DNA of 36,892 nt from Enterobacter sp. Ag1 (GCA_000277545.1 AKXM01000012.1:1-36892), one strand, 5' to 3'. Counted from the stretch's first letter, positions 1-9,602 are shown. Made by a program: numbers and translations. Notes: generated from the letters alone by a model not told the origin.

Positions 1-48
1 ATGGACGGCGCGAGTGATATCCCTCCCTCACCGCCATATTTAAAGAAG

Positions 49-77
49 AGCTCGCATGCAAATGCGGGCTTTTTTTT
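49..77 (+). terminator. Intrinsic terminator in repeat copy 1
   Basis: AGCTCGCAT and ATGCGGGCT pair (one G-T) around a GCAA loop, followed by eight T. It ends a transcript coming from left of the window. Confidence 0.7.
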
Positions 78-230
78 CGCATGTTGCACCACGAGGGACG
101 GATGAGAACCCTCGACCAGGGTTCGACAAAACGGCAGGATGGCCGTTTTGCATTGCCTCCGGCAACCCGTAGGGCGAGCGCCATGGACGGCGCGAGTGAT
201 ATCCCTCCCTCACCGCCATATTTAAAGAAG

Positions 231-259
231 AGCTCGCATGCAAATGCGGGCTTTTTTTT
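231..259 (+). terminator. Intrinsic terminator in repeat copy 2
   Basis: Identical to the hairpin at 49-77, again with eight T after the stem. It separates the repeat transcript from the convergent NUDIX gene. Confidence 0.7.
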
Positions 260-302
260 CGCATGTTTCACTATAAGGGTTGGGTTCGAATATAACCTGC
301 AG

Positions 303-761
303 TTACTTTTTAGCAACTCTTTGCGCCAGGTAGTAGTTTATATAACCCCTGTATTCATCCTTTGTTTCTGCCGGGATCTCGCTTTCCGCAAAGAAGGTGA
401 GCGCCAGACCTTCTGTAGGGTCACTAATCATACGGCCTGACCAGCTTGTCACTTCGAACAGTGAAGTAATGACGTTAATCCTGTCTTTATTCTCGAGCGT
501 AAACGTATAGTCCGAACCCGAAAAAGTGCCGAGTAAAGTCAGGTCGTGAACATCAAGATTCGTCTCTTCTTTCACTTCACGAATAGCCGTTTCTTCAAAA
601 CTTTCACCGGGCTCAAGCAAACCGCCGGGCAATCCCCAGCCGCCATCACGCCGCAGCTGCAACAAAATGCGCTGCTGATCATCGGTGATGATGACATTCG
701 CCCCGGCCAGTAATAAAAGCCGGTGGCCTACCAGCGCCCTCATTTCTTCCACGTATCCCAT
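303..761 (-). CDS. NUDIX hydrolase
   Basis: 152 aa. A Nudix box runs from residue 47 to 69: G47-x5-E53-x7-R61-E62-V-x-E65-E66, the Mg2+-binding and catalytic helix of diphosphate hydrolases acting on nucleoside diphosphates linked to another moiety. The usual Gly near the box end is Asn68. GGWGLPGG just before the box is typical of the family. The substrate cannot be read from the sequence. It lies 79 bp downstream of ygbA on the same strand, so some read-through is possible, and converges with the repeat terminator on its left. Confidence 0.85.
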   Translation of the reverse strand: MGYVEEMRALVGHRLLLLAGANVIITDDQQRILLQLRRDGGWGLPGGLLEPGESFEETAIREVKEETNLDVHDLTLLGTFSGSDYTFTLENKDRINVITSLFEVTSWSGRMISDPTEGLALTFFAESEIPAETKDEYRGYINYYLAQRVAKK

Positions 762-840
762 CGCCTACCCTCCGGGCATAACGCCGCGTTATTGTCAGCG
801 TTTATACACGATTAAGATGAAACCGGCATGACTGACTCCG

Positions 841-1188
841 TCACTCTTTCTTACGCTGGTATTTCTCCGGCAGCGGCGGAACCGGACGGCGATCGTCCAT
901 CAAATGAAGCACGGTCAGAATCGGATGGTGAAACAGCATTCGGGGACCACTCCAGCGCATCACCCGCTTCATTTCTTCACGTTTTGAGGGCTGATAGCAG
1001 TGGATGGGACATTGCTTGCAGGCGGGCTTTTCTTCGCCAAAAGCGCAGCGATCCAACCTTTTGGCAGCGTAGTCGTATAGCCGTGAGTAGTGGTCTGGAT
1101 CGGGGCTGGCAGCTGGGTTTTTGCGCTCGTACAGGGCGAGCATTTTAGCGATGGTTTGCTTTTCGCGTTGGATGCGTTTTCCGGACAT
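841..1188 (-). CDS. ygbA: YgbA-type nitrous oxide-stimulated promoter family protein
   Basis: 115 aa. The Arg/Lys-rich N-terminus (GKRIQREKQTIAKML) and the cysteine cluster CAFGEEKPACKQCPIHCYQP match the YgbA_NO family. YgbA of E. coli is induced by nitric oxide through loss of NsrR repression, and has been linked to recovery from nitrosative stress; its biochemistry is not established. Four conserved Cys could bind a metal or Fe-S cluster (inference). An NsrR-like palindrome lies 49 bp upstream of the start. In E. coli the gene sits elsewhere, so its location beside chb is a rearrangement. Confidence 0.85.
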   Translation of the reverse strand: MSGKRIQREKQTIAKMLALYERKNPAASPDPDHYSRLYDYAAKRLDRCAFGEEKPACKQCPIHCYQPSKREEMKRVMRWSGPRMLFHHPILTVLHLMDDRRPVPPLPEKYQRKKE

Positions 1189-1230
1189 AGCTGCACCTCG
1201 TTAACCGGTACAAACGTCCGGTCAATGATT

Positions 1231-1265
1231 GTCGATAAGATGCAGCAATAATACACCTTATCGAC
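1231..1265 (-). promoter_or_regulatory. Probable NsrR operator upstream of ygbA
   Basis: On the plus strand AAGATGCAGCA, one centre base, then TAATACACCTT (1237-1259). The second arm read on the minus strand is AAGGTGTATTA, so the site fits the 11-1-11 NsrR layout with AAGATGCATTT-like arms. The symmetry extends outward as GTCGATAAG.../...CTTATCGAC to 35 bp. Confidence 0.65.
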
Positions 1266-1289
1266 AGCAGGCCGAAGTACGAATAGGGG

Positions 1290-2051
1290 TTAGAGATCGC
1301 GGAACGTGCCCAGACAGTAGCCTCGCTCGGCAATCGCGTACTTCAACGCCGCGGAGGTAAGCACTTCCAGCTCCGCAAGGCGCGGGTAGCAGTAGTTGCT
1401 TTTCAGCAGCGTGTTATCCACAAATGACGGGTGGCACATCACTTCCAGCGAGGCTTCCTCTCGCTTAGCCGAAGCATCCACGCACTCCAGAAGCAGGCTT
1501 TCAGAAATCGAATCGCCGTAAAACTCGCTGCTAAACCCTTGCGTAGTCCGCACGCCATCCAGGGAAATGTTGTCCCGGGCTGCGGCATCACGATCGACAC
1601 GCAGCGGGATCCCTTTCGCGCTGGCAAACGCCGCAACGATGGGGAAAATTTCCGGAATCATATGCACGTGATGATGGCTATCAAGATGGGTTGGTTCAAT
1701 ACCAAAAATCTCGATAAAGCGCTGATACTGGCTTTCCAGTTCGCGTTTGATCTCGTCCCGATCCAACTGCCCCTGCTCGGCCATCTCCCAAATCCATTTA
1801 CCCAGTACGCCCGTTTCGCGGGTTAGCACCGGCATGTTGGTCAGCGGCTGTCCCAGCGTCAGCACGAAGTGCATGCCGACCCCCAACCCCGGATAGCGTG
1901 CGCACAGCCCGGCAGCGTGTTTAATGGCTTCAGCGTTAACCATCGCGGTGGTTGACGTCACCACACCGTGGTGAAAGGCTTCGATGATGCCGTAGTTTTG
2001 CGCCTTACTCAGGCCAAAGTCATCGGCGTTGATAATCAGTAAGCGGTCCAT
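1290..2051 (-). CDS. chbG: Chitooligosaccharide deacetylase ChbG
   Basis: 253 aa, YdjC/ChbG family. It removes one N-acetyl group from chitobiose-6-phosphate and chitotriose-6-phosphate in the cytoplasm; the mono-deacetylated sugar is the inducer seen by ChbR and the substrate preferred by ChbF. Metal-site residues are visible: NADDFG with Asp10-Asp11, His61 in GVGMHF, and the run DSHHHVH with His126-128. Last gene of chbBCARFG, 45 bp after chbF on the same strand. Confidence 0.95.
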   Translation of the reverse strand: MDRLLIINADDFGLSKAQNYGIIEAFHHGVVTSTTAMVNAEAIKHAAGLCARYPGLGVGMHFVLTLGQPLTNMPVLTRETGVLGKWIWEMAEQGQLDRDEIKRELESQYQRFIEIFGIEPTHLDSHHHVHMIPEIFPIVAAFASAKGIPLRVDRDAAARDNISLDGVRTTQGFSSEFYGDSISESLLLECVDASAKREEASLEVMCHPSFVDNTLLKSNYCYPRLAELEVLTSAALKYAIAERGYCLGTFRDL

Positions 2052-2096
2052 AGCATCCCTCTTGAGTGGCCCTCCCCGTCCGGGGAGGGCAAGGCA

Positions 2097-3440
2097 TTAC
2101 GCCAGTTTTTCGATAGTTTTCGCAAAGTTTGGCAGATGGGCTTTATGGGCAAGCAGCATCTCTTTGGCAATCACTTCCGCATCCTTGTCAGAGTGGATAA
2201 GCGGGCTCAGGTTCAGCGCCAGCAGCACATCGTTGAATTCACCGCTCAGCGCCGCCTGGCTCGCCGCCACTTCGAAGCCTTTGATGGTATGAATAAGGCC
2301 CATCACTTTCTCGTCGAAGTGAGTCACGCGCGGGTGAGGTCTTGCGCCATCACGGCCAATGATGCTGGTCGTTTCGATAGCCCAGTCCGCCGGGATATTG
2401 TCCACGTGCCCATGGTGCGGGATGTTCACGTAGTGCTCGGTCTGCTTATCATTGTAGATAGCGCTGATCACTTCGCATGCGGCGTCAGAGTAGTAAGCCC
2501 CGCCGCGCAGCTCCAGCTCTTTCGGTTTCACATCCAGGTTAGGATCTTTATACAGTTCGAACAGCTGTTTCTCGACCTTCTGCACCACGGAAGCACGCGC
2601 GCCACCTTTGTAGAACTCGCCCATTTCGATGGCCAGCATCTCTTTCTGCTTGAAGTAGTACAGCAGGTAAGAGCACGGCAGCAGGTTCAGAGAACGGATC
2701 AGCCCTTCGCTAAACGGCATATCGAAGATGTTTTTCACCGAGTTAGCGCTCAGTTTACCGCTGGCTACGCCGTCCAGCAGTTCAGCAAAGCGGGATTCGC
2801 CGTTCACCAGCACATCTTTAATGAACACCATGTGATTCAGGCCGAAGAGATCGATCCCCAGGTCATCTTCCGGGGTCAGCTTCAGTACGTCGGTAATAAA
2901 CATCTTCATGCCAACAGGGATGTTGCACACGCCGATGAATTTTTTGAAGTTGGTATGGCGGAATACCGCCTCAGTCACCATCCCGGCCGGGTTAGTGAAG
3001 TTGATAACCCACGCATCCGGGCAGATTTCCTGCACGTCTTTGATGATGTCGAAAATCACTGGAATGGTGCGCAGCCCTTTGAACAGGCCACCCGCGCCGT
3101 TGGTTTCCTGGCCAAGATAACCGTGGCTCAGCGGAATACGCTCATCCAGCTCGCGCGCTTTCAGCTGGCCCACGCGCAGCTGGGTGGTCACGAAGTCCGC
3201 GTCTTTCAGCGCTTCACGGCGGTCGAGGCTCTTGTGTACCGTCATCGGCACACCGGCGTGCTCAATCATGCGCTGGCAAAGATTGAAAATAATATCCTGC
3301 TTTTCTTTACCGGCTTCGACATCCACCAGCCAAAGTTCGGTAATCGGTAGTTCATGATAGCGCTTAATAAAACCTTCAAGTAATTCTGGGGTATAGCTGC
3401 TGCCGCCACCGATAGTAACAACTTTTAATTTCTTAGTCAT
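2097..3440 (-). CDS. chbF: 6-phospho-beta-glucosidase ChbF (GH4)
   Basis: 447 aa (E. coli about 450). Glycoside hydrolase family 4, which uses NAD+ and a divalent metal in an oxidation-elimination-addition-reduction cycle, here splitting phosphorylated (mono-deacetylated) chitobiose. The N-terminal dinucleotide fold starts VVTIGGGSSYTPEL (11-20 GGGSSYTPEL). Metal ligands expected in GH4 are present: Cys172 in GVCNIPVGM and His203 in GLNHMVF. Fifth gene of the chb operon, 90 bp after chbR. Confidence 0.95.
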   Translation of the reverse strand: MTKKLKVVTIGGGSSYTPELLEGFIKRYHELPITELWLVDVEAGKEKQDIIFNLCQRMIEHAGVPMTVHKSLDRREALKDADFVTTQLRVGQLKARELDERIPLSHGYLGQETNGAGGLFKGLRTIPVIFDIIKDVQEICPDAWVINFTNPAGMVTEAVFRHTNFKKFIGVCNIPVGMKMFITDVLKLTPEDDLGIDLFGLNHMVFIKDVLVNGESRFAELLDGVASGKLSANSVKNIFDMPFSEGLIRSLNLLPCSYLLYYFKQKEMLAIEMGEFYKGGARASVVQKVEKQLFELYKDPNLDVKPKELELRGGAYYSDAACEVISAIYNDKQTEHYVNIPHHGHVDNIPADWAIETTSIIGRDGARPHPRVTHFDEKVMGLIHTIKGFEVAASQAALSGEFNDVLLALNLSPLIHSDKDAEVIAKEMLLAHKAHLPNFAKTIEKLA

Positions 3441-3530
3441 ACAGGCTCCCGTACAGCGCCACGCGCCGTATTTAGAAAATTGAATAAGTTAATAAAAACG
3501 CAATATTGACCGTGGTAATTAACCAGCACC

Positions 3531-4367
3531 TTAATTAATGCTGTACAATTTCTTCCGATAACTATTTGGCGTAAAAGAGGTGACCTTTTTAAAGTTCTTA
3601 ATAAACATGCTGGGGCTGCTGTAGCCGGACTCAAAGGCAATATCGGTCACCGATGAGTTAGTAATCTCCAGCTGCTTCTTGGCAAAATTAATGCGGATTT
3701 CGTTAATAATCTGCATCGGCGTTTTGCCATAATAGCGCTGAGTGGCGCGCGTCAAATATTCCTGCGACTTACCCGAAAGCGCGACCATGTTTAATAAGGC
3801 TTTGTCACCAAAACGCATTTTGTCGTGCATCCCTTCAACGGTGGATTTTAACCACAATGGGATATCATCCTGATTTTCCGACTCCCGATAATGGCGGAGT
3901 CGATTGACGACATAAAAACTCACCATTTCGAGGAACTCGTTAAATTCCCCTTCGCGGAAATTAAACGAGGCAATCACCGATTCCATAAACGCCAGGAATT
4001 CATCCTTAATCTGGTAAACCTGTGAGGCCACCAAATGGGACGGCAGCAGCGGCATATAATGCTGTTCAAAGAACTGCTGACTGATCCCCACGTTAAATAA
4101 CCGGGTCGCACCAAACTCGTAGAAACTCTGATGATGGGAACCGACCGGAATAAAGACAAAATCGCCTCGCTCCATCAGTACGCGCTTACCGTTAATTTCC
4201 TGGTAGTAGCGCCCGGTCAACACGATTGTGAATTCGTAGTAGTCATGCTGGTGCAGCCCGCTCACGCTCTCTTCTTTGGTGTAGATAAACGCATGGAAAC
4301 ACTTGCCGTTAAACAGCTGGCTTTCACGAACAATGTTAATTTCCATATTGTCTATCTCTGGCTGCAT
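3531..4367 (-). CDS. chbR: Chb operon regulator ChbR (AraC family)
   Basis: 278 aa. The N-terminal cupin half carries [16 protein letters not shown] and ERGDFVFIP; the C-terminal AraC/XylS half ends with two helix-turn-helix motifs and [22 protein letters not shown]...[14 protein letters not shown]. In E. coli ChbR represses without inducer and, with CRP, activates when N,N'-diacetylchitobiose products accumulate. Encoded inside the operon, 11 bp after chbA, so it regulates its own synthesis. Confidence 0.95.
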   Translation of the reverse strand: MQPEIDNMEINIVRESQLFNGKCFHAFIYTKEESVSGLHQHDYYEFTIVLTGRYYQEINGKRVLMERGDFVFIPVGSHHQSFYEFGATRLFNVGISQQFFEQHYMPLLPSHLVASQVYQIKDEFLAFMESVIASFNFREGEFNEFLEMVSFYVVNRLRHYRESENQDDIPLWLKSTVEGMHDKMRFGDKALLNMVALSGKSQEYLTRATQRYYGKTPMQIINEIRINFAKKQLEITNSSVTDIAFESGYSSPSMFIKNFKKVTSFTPNSYRKKLYSIN

Positions 4368-4378
4368 ATGCTGACCTG

Positions 4379-4729
4379 CTACTTGTCCATTTTCTCGTGC
4401 AATTCAATCAACTCGGTGACCAGCTCACGCGCCAGCATCGAAGTCATCAGGTGGTCCTGCGCGTGTACCAGCACCAGGCTCACTTTGGTTTTGCCTTCGC
4501 CCTGGTCGCCTTCAATCAGCTTAGTCTGCACCAGATGCGCTTCGTTCAGCGCCGTGCGGGACTGGTCCATCATCTCTTTAGCCCCGGCGAAGTCACCCTG
4601 CTTGGCCTTTTTGAGCGCGCCGTAGGCTAGGCTGCGGGCCTGGCCTGAATTGATGATTAAGCCCATCACCACTTCTTCGAGATCGTCCACTTCTACTTCA
4701 GTTTCAACAACATTATCTAAATCAAACAT
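4379..4729 (-). CDS. chbA: PTS IIA component, chitobiose-specific
   Basis: 116 aa, the same length as E. coli ChbA, lactose/cellobiose IIA family. The phosphorylated histidine is His89 in [13 protein letters not shown], the family position. The protein is an all-helical trimer that takes phosphate from HPr and passes it to IIB. Third gene of chbBCARFG. Confidence 0.96.
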   Translation of the reverse strand: MFDLDNVVETEVEVDDLEEVVMGLIINSGQARSLAYGALKKAKQGDFAGAKEMMDQSRTALNEAHLVQTKLIEGDQGEGKTKVSLVLVHAQDHLMTSMLARELVTELIELHEKMDK

Positions 4730-4784
4730 AAGCGTGCTCCCCGGATTCTGAAAACGGGGGAGGCATTCCCTCCCCCGGCTGAAC

Positions 4785-6143
4785 TTAGAATTTCAGTGCG
4801 TTAGCGATATCTTCTTCGCTTTCTTCTTCTTCAATAACCGCCTGTGCCTTGTTGGACAGGATAACGAACGGCATGTACACCAGCGTTGCAACACCCAGGT
4901 TGAACAGCGCCACCAGCAGTGCAGCGACGCTGCCGTTACTGTTGAAGAAGGCGCCCAGGCCGGTAGGCATGGTCCACGGTGCCAGGTTGGTGACCGGCGG
5001 GATAATGCCCATGGAGTACGCAATCAGGGTGATCGCGGCCAGAATCGGCTGTACCGCCACAAACGGGATGAACATGACCGGGTTCATGATGATCGGCAGA
5101 CCAAACAGAATCGGTTCGTTAATCTGGAAGATGCCTGACGGCAGCGCCAGCTTAGCCACCTGACGGTGATCGGCGCGGCGAGAGGCGATGAAGATAGCGA
5201 TAATCAGACCCAGCGTCGCACCGGAACCCCCCAGCAGGATGTAGGAGTCGAGCATTGGTTTCGCCCAGAAGTGGAACTGTTTGCCCGCTTCGATAGCGGC
5301 TTCAACAGAACCGTACTGCTGGTACAGCGCCACGTTTTCCAGCGCCCATGGGGTCATGATGCCGTTATCCAGAGCGGTAAGCGCCAGGGAACCGTGAACA
5401 CCGAAGAACCACAGCAGGGAGTTGAAAATCACGTATGCCCAGCCAACCACGCTCCCCATTGACGCCAGCGGAGTCGAAATGGAGTCCATGATGATCTGGT
5501 GGAAGTTGCTGCCGTAGTGAGACAGCGCCCAGGAGATGATCCCGAAGATAGACAGAATCAGGAAGCCTGGGATTAACGCCGAGAACGAGCGGGATACTGA
5601 GGCCGGTACGCTGTCCGGCAGGGTAATTACCCAGTTCCGGCGCACAACAAAGGTAAACAGCTCCGCGACAACCAGACCGATAATCATACCGGAAATAATA
5701 TTCTGGCCGCCTAACCAGTTAGCGCCCACGGCATAGGCTTCGCCTACGCTATATGGCGTAACGGTCATAAAGGCTGCGACGGATAATAAGCCCGCGGCCA
5801 AAGGATCGACCTTTCTTTCTTCAGCTAATGCCATGCCAATGAAAAAAGGCGCCATCAGCGACATTATGCCCAACGTACCGTTGTACACATTGCCGCCGAT
5901 AGCTTTAAACCCATTCAGGGTTTCAATGGTCTCGGGGTCTAAACGGATGCCTAACGAGTAGAAGAATGACCCTGCGCCGAAGCTCAGGAATACGTTGTTG
6001 ATCAGAACAAACATTGCCCCCGTTAGGGTTAATGGCATTAATTTAATAAAACCGTTTTTAATGGCATTAACGTGAGGCTGCTTTCCTATTTTTACAGCAA
6101 AAGGCAGGAGAACCTTCTCAAGTGAATCAATGACTTTACTCAT
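4785..6143 (-). CDS. chbC: PTS IIC permease, chitobiose-specific
   Basis: 452 aa, the same length as E. coli ChbC. Inner-membrane sugar channel of the lactose/cellobiose/diacetylchitobiose family with about ten hydrophobic segments; conserved GVHGS and the region [13 protein letters not shown] are visible. It carries no phosphorylation site of its own and works with the separate ChbA and ChbB. 90 bp separate it from chbB upstream and 55 bp from chbA. Confidence 0.96.
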   Translation of the reverse strand: MSKVIDSLEKVLLPFAVKIGKQPHVNAIKNGFIKLMPLTLTGAMFVLINNVFLSFGAGSFFYSLGIRLDPETIETLNGFKAIGGNVYNGTLGIMSLMAPFFIGMALAEERKVDPLAAGLLSVAAFMTVTPYSVGEAYAVGANWLGGQNIISGMIIGLVVAELFTFVVRRNWVITLPDSVPASVSRSFSALIPGFLILSIFGIISWALSHYGSNFHQIIMDSISTPLASMGSVVGWAYVIFNSLLWFFGVHGSLALTALDNGIMTPWALENVALYQQYGSVEAAIEAGKQFHFWAKPMLDSYILLGGSGATLGLIIAIFIASRRADHRQVAKLALPSGIFQINEPILFGLPIIMNPVMFIPFVAVQPILAAITLIAYSMGIIPPVTNLAPWTMPTGLGAFFNSNGSVAALLVALFNLGVATLVYMPFVILSNKAQAVIEEEESEEDIANALKF

Positions 6144-6233
6144 ATTATAAATATCCTTGAAAGCCGTAATTACTTACGGCTGTAGGTGTAAGTCGCTCTT
6201 TGACGGAAAATTAAACAAAACAAGAATAAAAAA

Positions 6234-6557
6234 TTAACTCTCGGCCGCTGCTTTCTTAATTGCTGCCACAGCCGCTTTCAACACACCCAGCCCATCGACT
6301 TTACCGTACAGAGCAGAATCGATAACTTCTACAGGCTTGGTGGGCAACAATTTCTTGATATCTGCCTGCATGTAGGCAATTTGTGGCCCGAGTAATACCA
6401 GGTCCGCATGTTTCCCTTTCTCGCTGGCCAAAGACTCAGAGAAAGCTTCAATTTCTACCGGCACTTCATACTTTTCGGCCTGCGCTCGCATTTTGGTCAC
6501 TAACAGCGAGGTTGACATCCCAGCGGAGCAGAACAGGTAAATTTTTTTCTTTTGCAT
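6234..6557 (-). CDS. chbB: PTS IIB component, chitobiose-specific
   Basis: 107 aa. Active-site cysteine is Cys10 in [17 protein letters not shown], a P-loop-like phosphate site that receives phosphate from ChbA and passes it to the sugar during uptake. The open frame runs 40 codons further upstream, but the start at 6557 has a ribosome site (TGAGGAACA) and gives the E. coli-like N-terminus, so I chose it. First gene of the operon. Confidence 0.95.
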   Translation of the reverse strand: MQKKKIYLFCSAGMSTSLLVTKMRAQAEKYEVPVEIEAFSESLASEKGKHADLVLLGPQIAYMQADIKKLLPTKPVEVIDSALYGKVDGLGVLKAAVAAIKKAAAES

Positions 6558-6661
6558 AAGTTGTTCCTCAAGTCTCAATACGCTGTAACGGACTTCCGTG
6601 GCGTATTGTTGCTGTTCCAAAGCGGGTTTGTGGAGAGAGACTATTGTCTCTGCTTGAGGAA

Positions 6662-6747
6662 AGTATACGGCATGCATTCTGAAGAGAGATAATTCTCATG
6701 CCTCATAAATTGTCTCTCCTTGACCTGGTGTTATGACCCCCTTCACA
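6662..6747 (-). promoter_or_regulatory. chb promoter region with CRP site
   Basis: Read on the minus strand, TGTGA-N6-TCATA at 6732-6747 matches the CRP consensus in 9 of 10 key bases. A -10 element TATACT lies at 6662-6667 with no good -35 (ATCTCT at 17 bp), as expected for an activator-dependent promoter. The CRP centre would be near -84. The 9-bp AGAGACAAT recurs twice, at 6709-6717 and 6643-6651, and may be part of the ChbR or NagC sites (inference). Confidence 0.55.
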
Positions 6748-6775
6748 GTTTGGCCAAATAATTCGCGCAAATAAA

Positions 6776-6801
6776 AAAGCCCAAACCGAAGTTTGGGCTT
6801 T
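6776..6801 (-). terminator. phoH terminator
   Basis: An 11-bp perfect stem, AAAGCCCAAAC with its complement around a 4-base loop. On the minus strand a run of T follows the stem; a shorter T run on the plus side could make it bidirectional. It insulates phoH from the chb promoter. Confidence 0.85.
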
Positions 6802-6822
6802 TGTCTAAATCGTTGAAGACCG

Positions 6823-7611
6823 TCAGTCGTAGGCGTTCAGCGTGCGCTGGCAGAGGGCCGAGCGCACACAATCCTGCTTACCAAAGCGAACAACGCCGAC
6901 CATGTCATCCTCTTCAAAACGGTTCAGCGCATCGCTTAAACCGGACGGTACGCCCGCAGGTAAATCGCACTGCGTGATATCGCCATTGACGATAACCGTC
7001 ACGTTTTCCCCGAGGCGGGTGAGGAACATCTTCATTTGCGCTGCGGTGACATTCTGCGCCTCATCCAGAATAACCACGGCATTTTCAAAAGTGCGTCCGC
7101 GCATATAGGCGAACGGCGCAATCTCAACCTTACCAATTTCAGGCCGCAGGCAATACTGCATAAAAGACGACCCTAAACGTCGCACCAGGATGTCATACAC
7201 CGGGCGGAAATACGGGGCGAACTTTTCTGAGATATCACCGGGGAGGAAGCCGAGATCTTCATCGGCCTGCAGCACCGGACGGGTAACAATAATCCTGTCG
7301 ACATCCTTATGTATCAGGGCCTCAGCGGCTTTTGCCGCGCTGATGAACGTCTTGCCACAGCCGGCTTCGCCGGTAGCAAATATCAGCTGCTTTTTCTCGA
7401 TGGCATTAAGATAGTGCGCCTGAGCTTCATTCCGCGCTTCGATAGGTGAATGGTCGCGGCTGTCGCGCGCCATGCCTATAGATTCTACGCCGCTCATCTG
7501 CACAAGCGTGGTGACCGATTCCTCTTCACGCTGCCGGTGGCTACGCGAATCCCGTCTCAGCACACGTTTTGCTTCGCGACGAGCTTTGATCACAGCTTTC
7601 TGTCTTCCCAT
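6823..7611 (-). CDS. phoH: PhoH-family ATPase, phosphate starvation-inducible
   Basis: 262 aa from the start MGRQKAVIKARREAKRV. Walker A GEAGCGKT at 81-88 and Walker B VVILDEAQN identify the PhoH P-loop NTPase; family members are tied to RNA metabolism, and some are fused to RNase-type domains elsewhere, but the role in enterics is unsettled. The frame stays open to 7890, which would give 355 aa, close to the 354 aa annotated in E. coli. The internal ATG at 7611 has a plausible site (TAAGGTG) and begins where the conserved domain begins, so I prefer it. I saw no convincing Pho box. Confidence 0.9.
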   Translation of the reverse strand: MGRQKAVIKARREAKRVLRRDSRSHRQREEESVTTLVQMSGVESIGMARDSRDHSPIEARNEAQAHYLNAIEKKQLIFATGEAGCGKTFISAAKAAEALIHKDVDRIIVTRPVLQADEDLGFLPGDISEKFAPYFRPVYDILVRRLGSSFMQYCLRPEIGKVEIAPFAYMRGRTFENAVVILDEAQNVTAAQMKMFLTRLGENVTVIVNGDITQCDLPAGVPSGLSDALNRFEEDDMVGVVRFGKQDCVRSALCQRTLNAYD

Positions 7612-7890
7612 GGATGGCACCTTACAGTTGGTTTCATTTCCCGCGCCGTCTGGACAGGCGCGATTATGGCCACTAACGGATGAGGTTTGGCTTCCTTGTA
7701 AGCCATTAACTGCCGGTTGAGAGGGTGCGTTAAGCGAACGCGAAACGTTGCCTGACGCACCGTTAGGACGCTGATTTGACTCTGAATGGGGAAATTTAGC
7801 GGTGAAGATAGCGAAGCCGGAGGAGAGGCCTCCGCGCTGGGTAGTGCGGGTAAAGTGTTTAAGTAACCGTCCAGTACAGGACCCAACCAT

Positions 7891-8315
7891 TCGCGATCTC
7901 CGTAGTGATTAAACGTCACAGCAGGGAACTACCGCTCATGCTTTAAGTACACCAAACATCACCCAAAATGCAACATAAATTTCACTTTTAAGTAACGTTT
8001 AATCGCAATCCGCTGCTGTGTACCGTTTTCGCACATCAATATTACAGAAATATATCAGCGGGATAGTCATAGGGAATTGTAATGAATAATTGGGGGAGCG
8101 AATTGTTAGCAAATGAAAATCTACATAAACCACTCTCGATAAGAACGGCTAAGGTTTCCCTCAGTCACAATGTCGCTTCTGGATTTACCCTCTCCCTGGC
8201 AGGGAGAGGGAATAAATAATGCTCCCGTCGACTGTTTTCTCCCTCGCCCCTGTGGGGAGAGGGCCGGGGTTAGGGGAAGATTCGTTCCCGGCTCTCATAA
8301 CCGGTACGGCAATAA
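7891..8315. other. Intergenic region with hairpin elements
   Basis: No gene recognised. The left part is AT-rich and probably holds the phoH promoter. The right part, past the efeB stop, holds two G/C-rich hairpins, listed separately. No ORF with a believable start was seen. Confidence 0.5.
8188..8263. repeat. Two CCCTCTCCC-type hairpin elements
   Basis: CCCTCTCCCT-GGC-AGGGAGAGGG at 8188-8210 is a perfect 10-bp stem. A second at 8241-8263, CCCTCGCCCC-TGT-GGGGAGAGGG, has one mismatch and is followed by CCGGGGTTAGGGG. This CCCTCTCCC/GGGAGAGGGCCGGGGT motif is a familiar dispersed intergenic hairpin in gamma-proteobacteria. It may stabilise or end the efeUOB transcript. Confidence 0.6.
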
Positions 8316-9602
8316 TTACGCCTCAATCATCCCCTGCCCCAGATAATGCTGTTTATCCGGCACGCCCGGCAGCGCGAAGAAATACCCACCGCCGATCGGC
8401 TTGATGTACTCTTCCAGCGCCTCGCCGTTCAGCCTGCCCTGCACCGTCAGGAAGCCTTTTTCAAGGTCATGCTGGTAGCAGACGAACAGCAGCCCCATGT
8501 CGAGCTGACCGGATTTGGTGGCGCCCAGTGAATAGCTGTAGCCCCGCCGCATCATTAGCCCCGACTGCGTCTCTTTGGTCCTTGGATTTGCAAGGCGGAT
8601 ATGGGCATCCAGCGCAATCACATCGCCGTCCGGATCGGCGGCGTAGTCCGGCACATCATGCTCATTTGTCATACCCAGCGGCGCACCGCTGTGTTTCTCT
8701 CGCCCGAAGATAGTCTGCTGCTCTTTCAGCGGCGTACGGTCCCAGGACTCAACGTGGAACTGAATAATGCGCACGGCCTGATAGCTACCGCCGGTAGCCC
8801 AGGCTGGCTCCTGCTGTTGCTTCGTTACCCAAACCACGTCGTCCATCAGTGGCTTATCATGGCTGTCCGGGTTGGCCGTGCCGTCTTTGAAGCCTAACAG
8901 GTTGATGGGCGTCTCTTTCCCTCGGCTGCGCGCCGCATGGTTGGAGATGAACCCTTCCCGCTTCCAGCGCACGCTGAGGAGATCTGGCGTGTGCTTGATA
9001 ATATCGCGCAACGCGTGGATCACAGTGTCGTTGGTGTTGGCACAAATCTGCAGCAGCAAATCGCCGTGACACAGGCTGGCATCCAGCGAATCATTCGGGA
9101 AACTGGTCATTGGCTGTAGCTTTTTCGGCATCTGCTTTTGCAGGCCAAAACGCTCGTCAAACAGCGAGCTGCCGGCAGAAACCGTGATCGTCAGGTTATC
9201 CGGGTAAATTTCCGCCCCAAGAATGCCAGAGTCCATCGGCGGTAACCGTGGATTTGGCGTTTCCGGTGCCGGGCCGCCGCTGGTCAGGAAGTCAAAGCGG
9301 GCGGTCAGCAAGCGGAACAGACGTTCGAGGTCGGCTTTGTCACTGGCCAGCACGTCAAACGCCACGAGCATCATGGCGGCCTGCTGGGGTGTCAGAATCC
9401 CGGCCTGGTGTTCACCATACAGCGGTTGGCTTTCAAGGCGACCATCCGGCGGCAGCGTGCCCGGCGAAGAGGCCGGATTCGCCGCATGGGCCGCCATCGG
9501 GCACCCGCCGCCCACGGCAAAAGCGCCCCCAAGGGCGCCCAGTGTTTTCAGCAGCTGGCGGCGCGCCGGTTGGTGCGCGCCGGTGTTGTCCTTATCACTC
9601 AT
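8316..9602 (-). CDS. efeB: Deferrochelatase/peroxidase EfeB (DyP family)
   Basis: 428 aa. A Tat signal is visible: RRQLLK at 14-19, then a hydrophobic stretch and AHA near 38-40, so it is exported folded with heme. The dye-decolourising peroxidase motif GFKDGTANP (GxxDG) and a proximal-His segment [10 protein letters not shown] are present. EfeB oxidises Fe2+ and has been reported to release iron from heme. Third gene of efeUOB; only 5 bp from efeO. Confidence 0.95.
   Translation of the reverse strand: MSDKDNTGAHQPARRQLLKTLGALGGAFAVGGGCPMAAHAANPASSPGTLPPDGRLESQPLYGEHQAGILTPQQAAMMLVAFDVLASDKADLERLFRLLTARFDFLTSGGPAPETPNPRLPPMDSGILGAEIYPDNLTITVSAGSSLFDERFGLQKQMPKKLQPMTSFPNDSLDASLCHGDLLLQICANTNDTVIHALRDIIKHTPDLLSVRWKREGFISNHAARSRGKETPINLLGFKDGTANPDSHDKPLMDDVVWVTKQQQEPAWATGGSYQAVRIIQFHVESWDRTPLKEQQTIFGREKHSGAPLGMTNEHDVPDYAADPDGDVIALDAHIRLANPRTKETQSGLMMRRGYSYSLGATKSGQLDMGLLFVCYQHDLEKGFLTVQGRLNGEALEEYIKPIGGGYFFALPGVPDKQHYLGQGMIEA

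Larger units (their letters stand above)
1..267. repeat. Tandem structured repeat, period 182 bp (RtT-like)
   Basis: Bases 1-85 recur at 183-267 without a difference that I can see, giving a period of 182 bp; the first copy is cut by the window start. The unit holds several perfect short hairpins: GAACCCT/AGGGTTC near 107-125, AAAACGGC/GCCGTTTT near 128-149, GCGCC/GGCGC near 180-192, and a terminator hairpin at the end. Size, tandem layout and hairpin content recall the 178-bp repeats behind tyrT in E. coli, which yield RtT RNA. That family assignment is inference from memory of the family; the tRNA gene it would follow lies outside the window. Short reading frames inside the repeat look like by-products. 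Confidence 0.6.

Noticed and set aside
40-440. Short frames inside the RtT-like repeat (both strands)
   Set aside because: They follow hairpin sequence and run through terminators; more likely RNA structure than protein.
2136-3350. 404-aa open frame antisense to chbF
   Set aside because: Shadow of a clear GH4 gene; composition rich in His, Gln and Arg, as antisense frames usually are.
6755-6777. NagC operator near the phoH terminator
   Set aside because: AT-rich arms around TTCGCGCAA are suggestive, but the symmetry is poor and part of it lies in the phoH terminator.
7612-7960. Pho box for phoH
   Set aside because: Only a weak GTGA...TCAC symmetry was found near 7905-7920; no CTGTCAT-type tandem.
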